This document shows positions 1 to 7,888 of a DNA stretch of 64,000 nucleotides, in pieces (position 1 is the first letter of the stretch; every line of letters starts with the position of its first letter). The notes below the pieces were generated by a model. It was not told the origin of the DNA and searched no databases. It was given only the letters and a program-made list of their open reading frames with translations. The stretch comes from JBCCGI01 sp039029355 (GTDB lineage Bacteria; Planctomycetota; UBA1135; GCA-002686595), in NCBI GenBank assembly GCA_039029355.1, contig JBCCGI010000005.1, positions 62,001 to 126,000 on the forward strand. The letters run 5' to 3'. The translations under genes were made by a program, and so were the position numbers.

Positions 1-1281
1 GCGGACGCCGGCGTGCTGTTCGAACTGCAGCGCCGCCAGCGGGCAGTCGGTGACCCAGGTCTCGGCCTCTTTGTCCTTCATGCCGTCGAAGGCCTTCTTG
101 CCCGCGCGCTGGGAGGGCTCGAAGCCCTCGACCGTCATCGCGTAGGTGCCGTCGTGCCCGCAGCACTCCATCACCGGCTTGGGCTTCACGCCGGGGATCT
201 TGCGGAGCAGGTCGCGGCCGCGGAAGCCGATCGCCTGGGCGCGCAGGTGGCAGGGTGCGTGGTAGGCCACGTCGCCGCCGGGCGTGCTCTGGAAGTCGGT
301 GTTGAAGCGCTCCTCGTCGCGGATCTCCCAGAGCAGTTCGCTGGGGTCGCGCACGAGCTCGGACAGCGTCTCGGCGCGCTCGCGGTCGGCGCCCTCCAGG
401 AGCTCGGGCCACTCGCGGCGCAGCATCATCGAGCAGGTCGGGTTGATCGCCACGACCTTGGCGCCGCCGCGCACGAAGGGGTCGAGCACGTCGAGCGTCT
501 GGCGCGCGTTCCTGCGCACCGCGTCGAGGTCGCCGCGCTCCCAGGCCGGCATGCCGCAGCACGCGAAGCCCGTGGTGCAGGCGAGGTCGACGCCGTTCTT
601 CTCCATCACCTCGACCGTGTCGCGCCCGACCTGGGGCTCGTTGTTCTGCACGTAGCAGGTCGGGAAGAGCACGGCCTCGGCCGGTCCCGAGCGGACCTTG
701 CCCTCGGTCTCGGCCCAGCGCTCGAAGGTGGTCGAGGCGAAGTCGGGCAGCAGCTTGTCGCGGTGGATGCCCAGCACCTTTTCAAGGAACCAGCGGTGCG
801 CCGCCACGCGGTTCATCACGTTCGCCAGGCCGAAGCTCGCGCGCGCCAGCTTGGCCGAGAGGTCGGGGTCCGCCAGCACGCGGTCGCGCAGCGAGCGGCC
901 GGAGCGCCTGGCCTCCTGGGCGTGGTGGCGGTGGACCAGCTTGGGGAAGTCGAGCTGGAACTCGTGGCCGTCGCGCGGGGTGTACGGGCACTGGACGTCG
1001 CAGAGCTTGCACTGGAAGCACTGGTCCATGACGCGGTTCGTCTCGGCCTGGCTCAGGCCCTTCGCGTCGCCGTCGTACTTGTCGTCGATCAGGTCGAAGA
1101 GCGTCGGGAAGGAGTCGCAGAACTTGAAGCACATGCGACAGCCGTGACACACCTCGAAGACGCGCTCGGTCTCTTTGGCCAGCGCGTCAGCGTCCCAGTA
1201 GACCGGGTCGGTCGGATCGTAGGAAAGCCCGTCGGTGGGCTGGTACGAGATGCCCGACTTCGGCCCCTGGGACGCGTCCAT
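1..1281 (-). CDS. Fe-S oxidoreductase, HdrD/GlpC-like (3' end beyond window)
   Basis: The 427 codons present show no stop, so the C-terminus lies outside the window. The sequence starts MDASQGPKSG. Two 4Fe-4S motifs of the CxxCxxCxxxC type are visible at C45/C48/C51/C55 and C88/C91/C94/C98. Two CCG-type cysteine motifs (ACCGMPAW near residue 240 and ECCGHDG near 370) follow. This is the layout of GlpC/HdrD heterodisulfide-reductase-like electron-transfer proteins. The start codon lies 7 bp after the rubrerythrin stop, so the two genes form an operon. From known genomes, rubrerythrin beside this Fe-S protein (often with a DUF3501 gene) is a recurrent peroxide-stress pairing. Electron donation to rubrerythrin is inferred, and the electron partner cannot be read from sequence. 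Confidence 0.88.
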   Translation of the reverse strand, partial: MDASQGPKSGISYQPTDGLSYDPTDPVYWDADALAKETERVFEVCHGCRMCFKFCDSFPTLFDLIDDKYDGDAKGLSQAETNRVMDQCFQCKLCDVQCPYTPRDGHEFQLDFPKLVHRHHAQEARRSGRSLRDRVLADPDLSAKLARASFGLANVMNRVAAHRWFLEKVLGIHRDKLLPDFASTTFERWAETEGKVRSGPAEAVLFPTCYVQNNEPQVGRDTVEVMEKNGVDLACTTGFACCGMPAWERGDLDAVRRNARQTLDVLDPFVRGGAKVVAINPTCSMMLRREWPELLEGADRERAETLSELVRDPSELLWEIRDEERFNTDFQSTPGGDVAYHAPCHLRAQAIGFRGRDLLRKIPGVKPKPVMECCGHDGTYAMTVEGFEPSQRAGKKAFDGMKDKEAETWVTDCPLAALQFEQHAGVR

Positions 1282-1288
1282 GACTCCG

Positions 1289-1708
1289 CTAGCTGATCGT
1301 GTCGAGCAGCTCTTGGAAGCGACCGGCGTGCGACTTCTCAGCCTTCGCCAGCGTCTCGAACCAGTCCGCGATCTCGCCGAAGCCCTCGTCGCGGGCCGTC
1401 TTGGCCATGCCCGGGTACATGTCGGTGTACTCGTGGGTCTCGCCGGCGACGGCGCTGCGCAGGTTGGACTCGGTGTCGCCGATCGGCTCGTCCGTGGCCG
1501 GGTCGCCGACCGGCTTGAGGTAGTCGAGATGGCCGTGCGCGTGGCCGGTCTCGCCCTCGGCGGTCTCGCGGAAGTTGCCCGCGATCTCGGGGTAGCCCTC
1601 GACGTCCGCCATCTTGGCGAAGTAGAGGTAGCGACGGTTCGCTTGGGACTCGCCTGCGAAGGCGTCCTTCAGGTTCTGGTGGGTCTTCGATCCCTTCAGC
1701 TCCGCCAT
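1289..1708 (-). CDS. Rubrerythrin, di-iron domain only
   Basis: The 139-residue protein is a ferritin-like four-helix di-iron peroxidase. Metal-ligand motifs are visible: E20 in AGESQANRRY, E53xxH56, E90/E93 in AGETHEY, and E124xxH127 near the C-terminus. The classical C-terminal rubredoxin domain (CxxC pairs) is absent and the protein contains no cysteines, so electrons must come from another protein. The Fe-S protein encoded 7 bp downstream is the obvious candidate. The family reduces hydrogen peroxide in the cytoplasm, usually in anaerobes or microaerobes. No clear Shine-Dalgarno is needed to choose the start, because MAELKGSKTHQNL matches the usual N-terminus. Confidence 0.93.
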   Translation of the reverse strand: MAELKGSKTHQNLKDAFAGESQANRRYLYFAKMADVEGYPEIAGNFRETAEGETGHAHGHLDYLKPVGDPATDEPIGDTESNLRSAVAGETHEYTDMYPGMAKTARDEGFGEIADWFETLAKAEKSHAGRFQELLDTIS

Positions 1709-1937
1709 GGCGGGTTTCCTCCGAAAGGGGTGGTGGGTCTGGGAAAAGGCGCTCCAGGAGATACCAGCCGGGGCGACTGGTGTCCAGAGCGGGGCGCCTG
1801 AGCAACTCCGCTGCAGGCGTCTTGGGAACGGGTTCGCCCCGCCCCGCCGCGCGGATGCGCAGGCGCCGCCGCCGCGCGGGCGTCACGGACGTCGCGGGCG
1901 CCGGGCGGTCTCCGAGGGGAGCCCGCGAGCGGCCGCG

Positions 1938-2663
1938 CTAGGCCATCCCGCCGTTGACCGACAGGACCTGGCCGGTGATGTAGCCCGCCCCCTCGCCGAA
2001 GAGGAACGCGACCAGCGCCGCCACCTCGTCGGCCTTGCCGACGCGCTTCATCGGGACCTGCTCCGCGATCTGCTCCAGCGGCAGGCCCGCCACCATGTCG
2101 GTCTCGATGAAGCCAGGCGCGACGCTGTTGGCGGTGATGCCGCGCTTGGCGACCTCGAGCGCCAGCGACTTGGTGGCGCCGATCAGGCCCGCCTTGGTCG
2201 CGGCGTAGTTTGTTTGGCCGCGGTTGCCGGTGAGCCCGGCGACCGAGGACAGGGTGACGAAGCGCCCGCCGCTGCGGAGGCGCACCATCGGCATCACGAG
2301 CGGGCGCACGACGTGAAAAAAGCCGTCGAGGTTGGTGCGCAGCACGCGGTCCCAGTCCTCGTCGGACATCGACGCCAGCGGTCCGTCGGCGGTCACGCCC
2401 GCGTTGAGCACAACGCCCCAGAAGGGCCCGTTCTCGGCCAGGTCGGCCTCGAGCGCCGAGCGCGACGCCTCGCGGTCGGAGACGTCGAACGGCAGGAGCG
2501 ACGCGCGCCCGTCGAAGGCGCGGATCTCGGCCTGGGCCTCCTCGGCCGCCTCGCGCCCGCTGCGGTAGTTGAGGGCGACGTCAAAGCCGTCCCGGGCCAG
2601 GCGTACGGCGATGGCGCGGCCGATGCCGCGACTCGCCCCGGTGATGAGGACGCGGTTCGTCAT
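1938..2663 (-). CDS. fabG: SDR oxidoreductase, 3-oxoacyl-ACP reductase-like
   Basis: A 241-residue short-chain dehydrogenase. The NAD(P)-binding glycine motif TGASRGIG is at residues 8-15, and the NAG motif (VLNAGVT) follows. The Ser-Tyr-Lys active site is in SSVAGLTG and NYAATKAG. The C-terminus (YITGQVLSVNGGMA) is typical of FabG, which reduces 3-oxoacyl-ACP in fatty-acid elongation. The start MTNRVLITG at 2663 was chosen because the fold begins there. Upstream in-frame starts add up to 15 residues without a better ribosome site. No acyl-carrier gene is adjacent, so another SDR substrate is possible. It is divergent from the cupredoxin lipoprotein gene, with only about 60 bp between them. 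Confidence 0.85.
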   Translation of the reverse strand: MTNRVLITGASRGIGRAIAVRLARDGFDVALNYRSGREAAEEAQAEIRAFDGRASLLPFDVSDREASRSALEADLAENGPFWGVVLNAGVTADGPLASMSDEDWDRVLRTNLDGFFHVVRPLVMPMVRLRSGGRFVTLSSVAGLTGNRGQTNYAATKAGLIGATKSLALEVAKRGITANSVAPGFIETDMVAGLPLEQIAEQVPMKRVGKADEVAALVAFLFGEGAGYITGQVLSVNGGMA

Positions 2664-2722
2664 GGGGAGGCGCGCCATGCTAGCGGGTGGAACGACGCGG
2701 TTCGCCACCTAAGATCGGCTTC

Positions 2723-3514
2723 ATGGCGCTCCCCCGCACCTCGCGCGCGCTGCGCGTCGTCGCCCTCCTCTGCGCGGCTTCGTGCGGAGGCGGCGAGGGC
2801 GAGGGCGACGGCTGGGAGGCGACCGAGCTCGAGCGACGCGACGAGGGCACCCCGACGCACCCGATCGACGCGGCGTCGACCGGGGGCCTCGCAGGGGCGG
2901 CGCTCTTCCGCGGCACTCCCCCGCCGCGCCGGCAGATCTCGCGCGGGGGCGACTGCGCCGGGCACGCCGAGCCGATCTACTCCGACGACGTGCGCGTCGC
3001 GGACGGGCGGCTGGCCGACGTGCTGGTCCACGTGCGCAAGGGGCTCGCCGGCTGGGAGATCCCGCCGGCCGCGCACCCGCCGGCGACGCTGCGCCAGCGC
3101 GGCTGCCGCTTCGAGCCGCCGGTCGTCGCGCTGCGCGCGGGCGGCTCGCTGCAGGTGACCAACGAGGACCCGGTGTCGCACAACGTCCGCGTGTCAGCGC
3201 GCCGCAACCCGACCAGCAACCGCTCGCAGTCGGGAGGGGCCGCTCCGCTCGAGATCGAGCTGCCGCGGGCGGAGCTGGGCGTCGCGATCGCCTGCGACCT
3301 CCATCCCTGGATGGGCGCCAGCGTCCACGCGCTCGACCACCCGTTCTTCGCGCTCACCGGCACGGACGGCTCGTTCGCGATCGACGGGCTGCCGCCGGGC
3401 GACTACGAGGTCGAGGCGCTGCACCCGACGCTTGGGCGCGTGCGGCTCGCGGCGCGCGTCGAGCGCGGCGAGACGAGCGAGCTGCTGTTCCCCTTCGGCG
3501 AGGACGCCGAGTGA
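2723..3514 (+). CDS. Cupredoxin-like lipoprotein with regulatory-like domain
   Basis: The 263-residue protein begins with a signal sequence ending in AASC (C21), followed by a Gly/Glu-rich linker, so it is probably an exported lipoprotein, although the lipobox is imperfect. The middle carries a plausible type-1 copper site: H153 in VSHNV, then C191-x2-H194-x2-M197 in ACDLHPWM, the His-Cys-His-Met ligand order of plastocyanin-type proteins. Residues about 205-263 (DGSFAIDGLPPGDYEVEA) resemble a carboxypeptidase regulatory-like domain. The stop overlaps the GTG start of the next membrane protein, which implies translational coupling. A periplasmic electron carrier for that membrane protein is inferred. 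The ATG at 2723 was chosen over one 12 codons earlier because the signal peptide starts there. Confidence 0.72.
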   Translation: MALPRTSRALRVVALLCAASCGGGEGEGDGWEATELERRDEGTPTHPIDAASTGGLAGAALFRGTPPPRRQISRGGDCAGHAEPIYSDDVRVADGRLADVLVHVRKGLAGWEIPPAAHPPATLRQRGCRFEPPVVALRAGGSLQVTNEDPVSHNVRVSARRNPTSNRSQSGGAAPLEIELPRAELGVAIACDLHPWMGASVHALDHPFFALTGTDGSFAIDGLPPGDYEVEALHPTLGRVRLAARVERGETSELLFPFGEDAE

Positions 3515-4314
3515 CGGCGAGCGCGCTCGTGCTCGCGCCGGCGGTCCAGCCGCTGGATCTGGTCGAGCTCGCGTTCCGGTTCGGGCACTTCGCGGCCGGC
3601 GTGCTGTGGATCGGTCTGCTGTGGTTCCTGAGCTGGATCCACGCGCCCTTCGTCGCGAGCCTTGCGCCGGAGGCGCGCCGCGCCGTGGTGCCCGCGTTCG
3701 CGCCGCGCGTCTTCTTCTGGCTGCGTTGGGCGGCGCTGCTCAGCTGGCTCAGCGGGACCGCGCTGCTCTTCCTCGTCTACTACGCCCCGAGCTCGGGCTA
3801 CCTGATGGCGCGCGGCGCCGAGCCGGACGCGGCGCGCTGGATGCCGGCCTTCTTCGGAATGGCGGCGGGCTTTTTCGTGTACGACGCGCTCTGCCGCCTG
3901 CCGCGCGGGCTGGCCGTGGTCTCCGGTCTGGCCTGGGGGGCGTGCGTGGTCGGCTTCGCCTGGGCTCTGCACGGGCTGGCAGGTTTTTCCGCGCGCGGTA
4001 CGTACGCCCACGTGGCGGCGCTGCTCGGCACGGTGATGGCGGGAAACGTGTGGATGCGCATCTGGCCGGCGCAGGAGCGCATGCTGGCGGCGCTCGCCGA
4101 CGGCGCGCCGCCCGACCTCGACGAGCTCGAGCGCGCCGGGCAGCGTGCGCGCCACGGCACCCTGATGAGCTTCGCGGTGCTGCTGCTGATGATCGGCGTC
4201 GGGCAGGTCGGTCTGTTCCGCTTCGACGTCGTGCCGACGGTGGCAGGCGTGCTGGCGCTCTCCTACGGCCTCGCGCTGGCGCTCTTCGCGACCGCCCCGC
4301 GCGTGGGCGGCTAG
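3511..4314 (+). CDS. PuuD-like integral membrane protein
   Basis: A 267-residue protein with about seven hydrophobic helices (first FGHFAAGVLWIGLLWF, last TVAGVLALSYGLALALF). The start is GTG at 3511, overlapping the stop of the cupredoxin gene as GTGA. The opening helix GHFAAGVLWIGLLWF, with its conserved His, and the following SWIHAPF resemble the membrane domain of PuuD urate hydroxylases (urate oxidase N-terminal family). The C-terminal cytochrome-c domain of full PuuD is missing, and the upstream cupredoxin could take that electron-carrier role (inference). No other purine-degradation gene is nearby, so urate may not be the substrate. A general haem-binding membrane redox protein is the alternative. 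Confidence 0.6.
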   Translation: MTASALVLAPAVQPLDLVELAFRFGHFAAGVLWIGLLWFLSWIHAPFVASLAPEARRAVVPAFAPRVFFWLRWAALLSWLSGTALLFLVYYAPSSGYLMARGAEPDAARWMPAFFGMAAGFFVYDALCRLPRGLAVVSGLAWGACVVGFAWALHGLAGFSARGTYAHVAALLGTVMAGNVWMRIWPAQERMLAALADGAPPDLDELERAGQRARHGTLMSFAVLLLMIGVGQVGLFRFDVVPTVAGVLALSYGLALALFATAPRVGG

Positions 4315-4477
4315 CAGCGCGCCGCCACCCACCAGATTCGTCCGCCCCGGCTTCAGATCGCCGTTCCCGCGGTTCGACATTTTAAGGCAACAGCTCGGCT
4401 CGGGTCCGAGCCGCGAGTCCCTCTCCCCCTAGAAGGGGCCGCGGGTCGTCCTCCGGATCCGGCCAGCCGTACCCGCA

Positions 4478-4867
4478 ATGAGAAAGCCACACCACCCCAA
4501 TCTCCGTTCAGGACTGACGCTGATCGAACTCGCGATCAGCATGCTCGTGGTCGCGGCCTTGATGCTCGCTGCGGTGACGGCGTTCACCCGCAACCTCGGA
4601 GCGGTTCGCCAGGCCAAGAGCACCTCCAACGGCGCCATCTTCCTTCAGGCGACCATGGAGAACCTCGCTGCGCAGCCCTTCGACAATCTGCTGGCCCTCA
4701 ACGGCAACCAGTTCTTCGATCGGACCACCCTCGAGGATTCGTCCTTCGCGGTCGACCTCACCGTGTTCCTCTCCGATGTCGACCTCCTGCAGGTCGAAGC
4801 GGATCTGATCGATCTGAGAACGGACCGCCGCATGGGACAGCTCACGACCCTGAGGACGAGACGATGA
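4478..4867 (+). CDS. Type II/IV pseudopilin-like protein
   Basis: The 129-residue protein has a prepilin peptidase site after a short basic leader: RSG|LTLIELAISMLVVAALML. It keeps the Glu at mature position 5 and is followed by a hydrophobic helix. This is the hallmark of type IV pilins and type II secretion pseudopilins, which are cleaved and methylated by PilD and assembled into a periplasmic or surface filament. The remaining 85 residues are acidic and have no recognised domain. It opens a four-gene cluster: the stop overlaps the next pseudopilin start as ATGA. About 160 bp of non-coding DNA upstream holds a CCCCT-AGA-AGGGG inverted repeat near 4424-4436. Confidence 0.85.
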   Translation: MRKPHHPNLRSGLTLIELAISMLVVAALMLAAVTAFTRNLGAVRQAKSTSNGAIFLQATMENLAAQPFDNLLALNGNQFFDRTTLEDSSFAVDLTVFLSDVDLLQVEADLIDLRTDRRMGQLTTLRTRR

Positions 4868-5478
4868 GACGACTGCCACACGTACCCGCGTCCCGGCGAT
4901 CGGGATTCACGCTGCTCGAAGTCACGATGAGCGCGGTCCTGTTCACCATCATGACCTACGGCCTCACCAGCGCCATGCAGCTGTCTTTCGGCTCGCGCAA
5001 CGCGGTCGAGGCCGTCGCGTCGGAGAGCCGCACGCTGCGCTCGACGGCGCGTGCACTGACGGCCGAGATGAAGCTCGCCAGCGACTCTCGGATCTCGCTC
5101 GAGACGCTCGACGACGGGAACAACCAGCTGACCTTCCAGCTGCCGGTCGTCGTGGGCGGCAACCTCGGCTGGGGCGTTCCGGGCTCCCAGATCGAAGCCG
5201 CCGGCGCGGGCGACGAGGAGAGCTGGAAGCTGCGCTACACCGTCGATGCGGTCGCCGATAACGGCGCCGACGGCATCAACCGACGGCTTCTCCGGCAGGT
5301 GCTCGACGGCGACGACCTCGCGATCGAAGAGGAAGTCGTTGCGGAGAACCTGCGGTCGGGCAACGGGGTCGACCCGGGCTTCCGCGTCGCCAAGACCGGC
5401 GACGTGTGGGAGATCAAGATCACCAAGACGTCCAACCTCGGAAGGCAGGCGGTTCTGCATGTATCTACGCGCAACTAG
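4864..5478 (+). CDS. Pseudopilin-like protein, GspJ/PilW-like
   Basis: A 204-residue second prepilin with site RSG|FTLLEVTMSAVLFTIM, Glu at +5 and a hydrophobic segment that anchors it in the inner membrane before cleavage. The body is a beta-rich, acidic domain of the size seen in minor pseudopilins (GspJ/PilW type). The assignment to GspJ or PilW is by size and position, not by a diagnostic motif. It overlaps the previous gene by 4 bp, and its last 20 bp overlap the start of the PilX-like gene. All three are therefore probably translated together and could form a minor-pilin tip complex. Confidence 0.82.
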   Translation: MRRLPHVPASRRSGFTLLEVTMSAVLFTIMTYGLTSAMQLSFGSRNAVEAVASESRTLRSTARALTAEMKLASDSRISLETLDDGNNQLTFQLPVVVGGNLGWGVPGSQIEAAGAGDEESWKLRYTVDAVADNGADGINRRLLRQVLDGDDLAIEEEVVAENLRSGNGVDPGFRVAKTGDVWEIKITKTSNLGRQAVLHVSTRN

Positions 5479-7360
5479 AGCGCGGGGAGGCTCCCTCCGA
5501 CGGCGCGGCAGCGCCCTCGTCAGCGCGCTCGTGCTGGGCGTGATCCTGTTCGGGTTGGTCTACGCCACGACGCTCGTCTCGGTCGTCGAGGTCAAGGACT
5601 CGCGCGTCAGTGTCGACGAGCTGCGCGCCACCTACCTGGCCGAAGCCGGGGTCGAGCGCGCGATCAACACGCTGAACGACGCGGCGCAGAAGAACCCCTT
5701 CCGCCCGATCGACGGCCTGGTGGCGATCTTCGGCGGCGACGACACGATCGTGCCCTTCGTCGGCGAGCAGGTCAGCACGGGCGGCGGACACGTCGGCTCG
5801 TACTCGGTAACGCTCACCCAGGGCGACCTGACCGCCGACACCTTCGCGGTCACCATCGAGTCGACGGGCTACCTGCCCGACGCTCCCCAGGCGCTGGGCC
5901 CGGGGCAGAGGACCGATCACTGGGCCTCCCTGGAGGTCACGGTGCAGTTCTCACTCGTTCCGAGCGATGTCTTCAACTACGCCTACTTCATCAACAACTG
6001 GGGTTGGCTGTACGCAAACAGCCTGTCGTGCAACGGCAACGCCGGCTCCAACGGCCAGTTCGACATGGCGGGCTACGGGCCCACGATCACCGGCCAACCG
6101 GTCTACGAGTCGGTCGCGTACAGCGGCGGCGCCGCGACCCTCAGCGGCTACCGTGACGACAACAACGACGGTCTCGCCGACGGCAACGACGGCGGCATCT
6201 TCTCGGGCTGGGACATCGTCGGCGCGCAGAACGTGAACGGCAACGGCGGCAACGCCTCGAACCAGCACGACTTTCAGGAGCAGGTCGAGATGCCGAACCT
6301 CTCGGATCTCTCGGTCTACGAGGAGAAAGCCGTCGCGGCCGGCAGCAGCATCTCGATCGGCGCCGTCCCGGTGGCCGACGAGGTCGTCGGCGACGATCCG
6401 GGCGAGGCCGAGAACCTCTACCTCGTCGGCACCGCCGCCAACCCGATCGTGCTCGACGGTCCGGTTGTCGCGCAGGGCGACGTGATCATCAGCGGCTACG
6501 TCACCGGGCAGGGCTCCATCTACGCGGGCGGCAACGTCTACATCCCGGACTCGATCGAGTACGTGAACCCGCCCACGACCACCCGCCCGACGGGGACCAC
6601 CCAGGCCGACACCGAGGCCTGGCTCACCGACAACTGGGACAAGGACTTCCTCGGCCTCTTCGCGCGGGAGAACATCGTCGCCGGCGACCACACCAACTAC
6701 TGGTGGCGCCGCTACGTCTCGGGCTGGCTGGCATCCTCGCTGAACAAGTCCGAGGAGGACGCGGGCGAGGACGGCATCCCGAACACCTACGCCGGACGCG
6801 ACGGCATCGTCGGGACGGCGGACGACGACGTGCTCGAGGACGACGGCGCCTACACCGTCGACGTCTACACCGACACCGATGCCGCGCTGGGTCTGATCCC
6901 CGCCGGCAAGAACGTCGGCGACGCGGTCCCGGGCTCGGGCGAGGACATCGACGGCGACGGACAGTACGACGCCACGCTGACGATCGAGAACGACATCGAT
7001 CTCGTCAACTCGCTCGCGCCGGGTCTGTGGGAGGGCAACCTGCCCGCCGGCGGCGTCGCCAGCTACAGCAGCATCGCGTCGCTCTACGCCAACAACATCG
7101 ACGCGGTGCTCTACACGAACCACGCCTTCTGCTACGTGGTTTTCGGAGGCGATACCGCGAAGATCAACGGCGCGATCGTCAGCCGCAACGAGAGCATCAT
7201 CTACGGCACGCCCGACATCGAGTTCAACCACGACAGCCGCCTTCTGGGCGGGAGCTCGGGCATGGCCGGCGACATGCTGCCGCGCACGCTGGCCGATCCG
7301 GTCATCGTTCGCTGGAGCACGCTCGACTCCGACCCGAACCGCTACATCGTGCTCCCGTGA
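5459..7360 (+). CDS. PilX-like large minor pilin
   Basis: A 633-residue protein starting at the ATG in 5459-5461. A basic leader (ATRARGGSLRRRGSAL) precedes one membrane helix (VSALVLGVILFGLVYATTLV) and then the segment ATYLAEAGVERAINTLN. This layout is typical of PilX N-terminal proteins encoded with minor pilins. The long exported body is Gly/Asp/Asn-rich and contains a beta-solenoid-like stretch (GDVIISGYVTGQGSIYAGGNVYIPD) of the sort found in surface adhesin domains. Calcium-like DxDGDG segments (DIDGDGQYD) are visible. It overlaps the upstream pseudopilin by 20 bp and touches the next gene as TGATG. A role at the tip of a pilus or type II pseudopilus, perhaps in adhesion or export, is inferred. 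Confidence 0.75.
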   Translation: MYLRATRARGGSLRRRGSALVSALVLGVILFGLVYATTLVSVVEVKDSRVSVDELRATYLAEAGVERAINTLNDAAQKNPFRPIDGLVAIFGGDDTIVPFVGEQVSTGGGHVGSYSVTLTQGDLTADTFAVTIESTGYLPDAPQALGPGQRTDHWASLEVTVQFSLVPSDVFNYAYFINNWGWLYANSLSCNGNAGSNGQFDMAGYGPTITGQPVYESVAYSGGAATLSGYRDDNNDGLADGNDGGIFSGWDIVGAQNVNGNGGNASNQHDFQEQVEMPNLSDLSVYEEKAVAAGSSISIGAVPVADEVVGDDPGEAENLYLVGTAANPIVLDGPVVAQGDVIISGYVTGQGSIYAGGNVYIPDSIEYVNPPTTTRPTGTTQADTEAWLTDNWDKDFLGLFARENIVAGDHTNYWWRRYVSGWLASSLNKSEEDAGEDGIPNTYAGRDGIVGTADDDVLEDDGAYTVDVYTDTDAALGLIPAGKNVGDAVPGSGEDIDGDGQYDATLTIENDIDLVNSLAPGLWEGNLPAGGVASYSSIASLYANNIDAVLYTNHAFCYVVFGGDTAKINGAIVSRNESIIYGTPDIEFNHDSRLLGGSSGMAGDMLPRTLADPVIVRWSTLDSDPNRYIVLP

Positions 7361-7842
7361 TGCGCCTCGCGACCCTCGCTACCCTCGCGGCCCTCTGGCT
7401 AGCACCCGTGCTCGCGGGGCAGGAAGACCTCGGCAACGTCCGGGTGAACGACCGCGAGCAGCTCCACCCCTCGCTGAACCCGACGGTGATCGTGGGGATC
7501 GAGCAGGAGGACAACAGCTTCCGCGACCGCACGCCGGCGCTCTACCAGAGCGACCGGCAGCCGGAGCTGCTCGACCCCGAGGAGAACTACCGCCGCCGGC
7601 TGGCGATGTACACCGAGGGAGCCTCCTTCCATCGGCCTCCGTCGCGCGCGGACGGCCCCGCAGGACCGGGCCCCGCCGACGACGAGGCCACGACGACGCC
7701 CGCCGCGCGCGCCGAGAGCTCGGACCCGTCGCTCCTGCGCTGGGCCTGGCTCATTCCGCTCTTCGCGGTCGGGCTCTTCGCCGTCGGCGTGGGCCTGCAG
7801 CGCCTCGGCGTACTCGACAAGGGCCTGCGCCTCCACCTTTAG
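7360..7842 (+). CDS. Exported C-terminally anchored protein of pilin cluster
   Basis: A 160-residue protein with an N-terminal signal peptide (MRLATLATLAALWLAPVLAG), a Pro/Ala-rich low-complexity linker near residues 90-120 and a C-terminal membrane helix (WAWLIPLFAVGLFAVGVGL) followed by a short basic tail. The topology therefore suggests a periplasmic or surface domain held by its C-terminus. The start ATG shares one base with the stop of the PilX-like gene, so it belongs to the same operon. No family is recognised. Its position suggests an accessory role to the pseudopilins. Confidence 0.6.
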   Translation: MRLATLATLAALWLAPVLAGQEDLGNVRVNDREQLHPSLNPTVIVGIEQEDNSFRDRTPALYQSDRQPELLDPEENYRRRLAMYTEGASFHRPPSRADGPAGPGPADDEATTTPAARAESSDPSLLRWAWLIPLFAVGLFAVGVGLQRLGVLDKGLRLHL

Positions 7843-7888
7843 GTCGCGGACCCTATGATCTCGGCTCCGGCGCCACCCCGCCGGAGCC

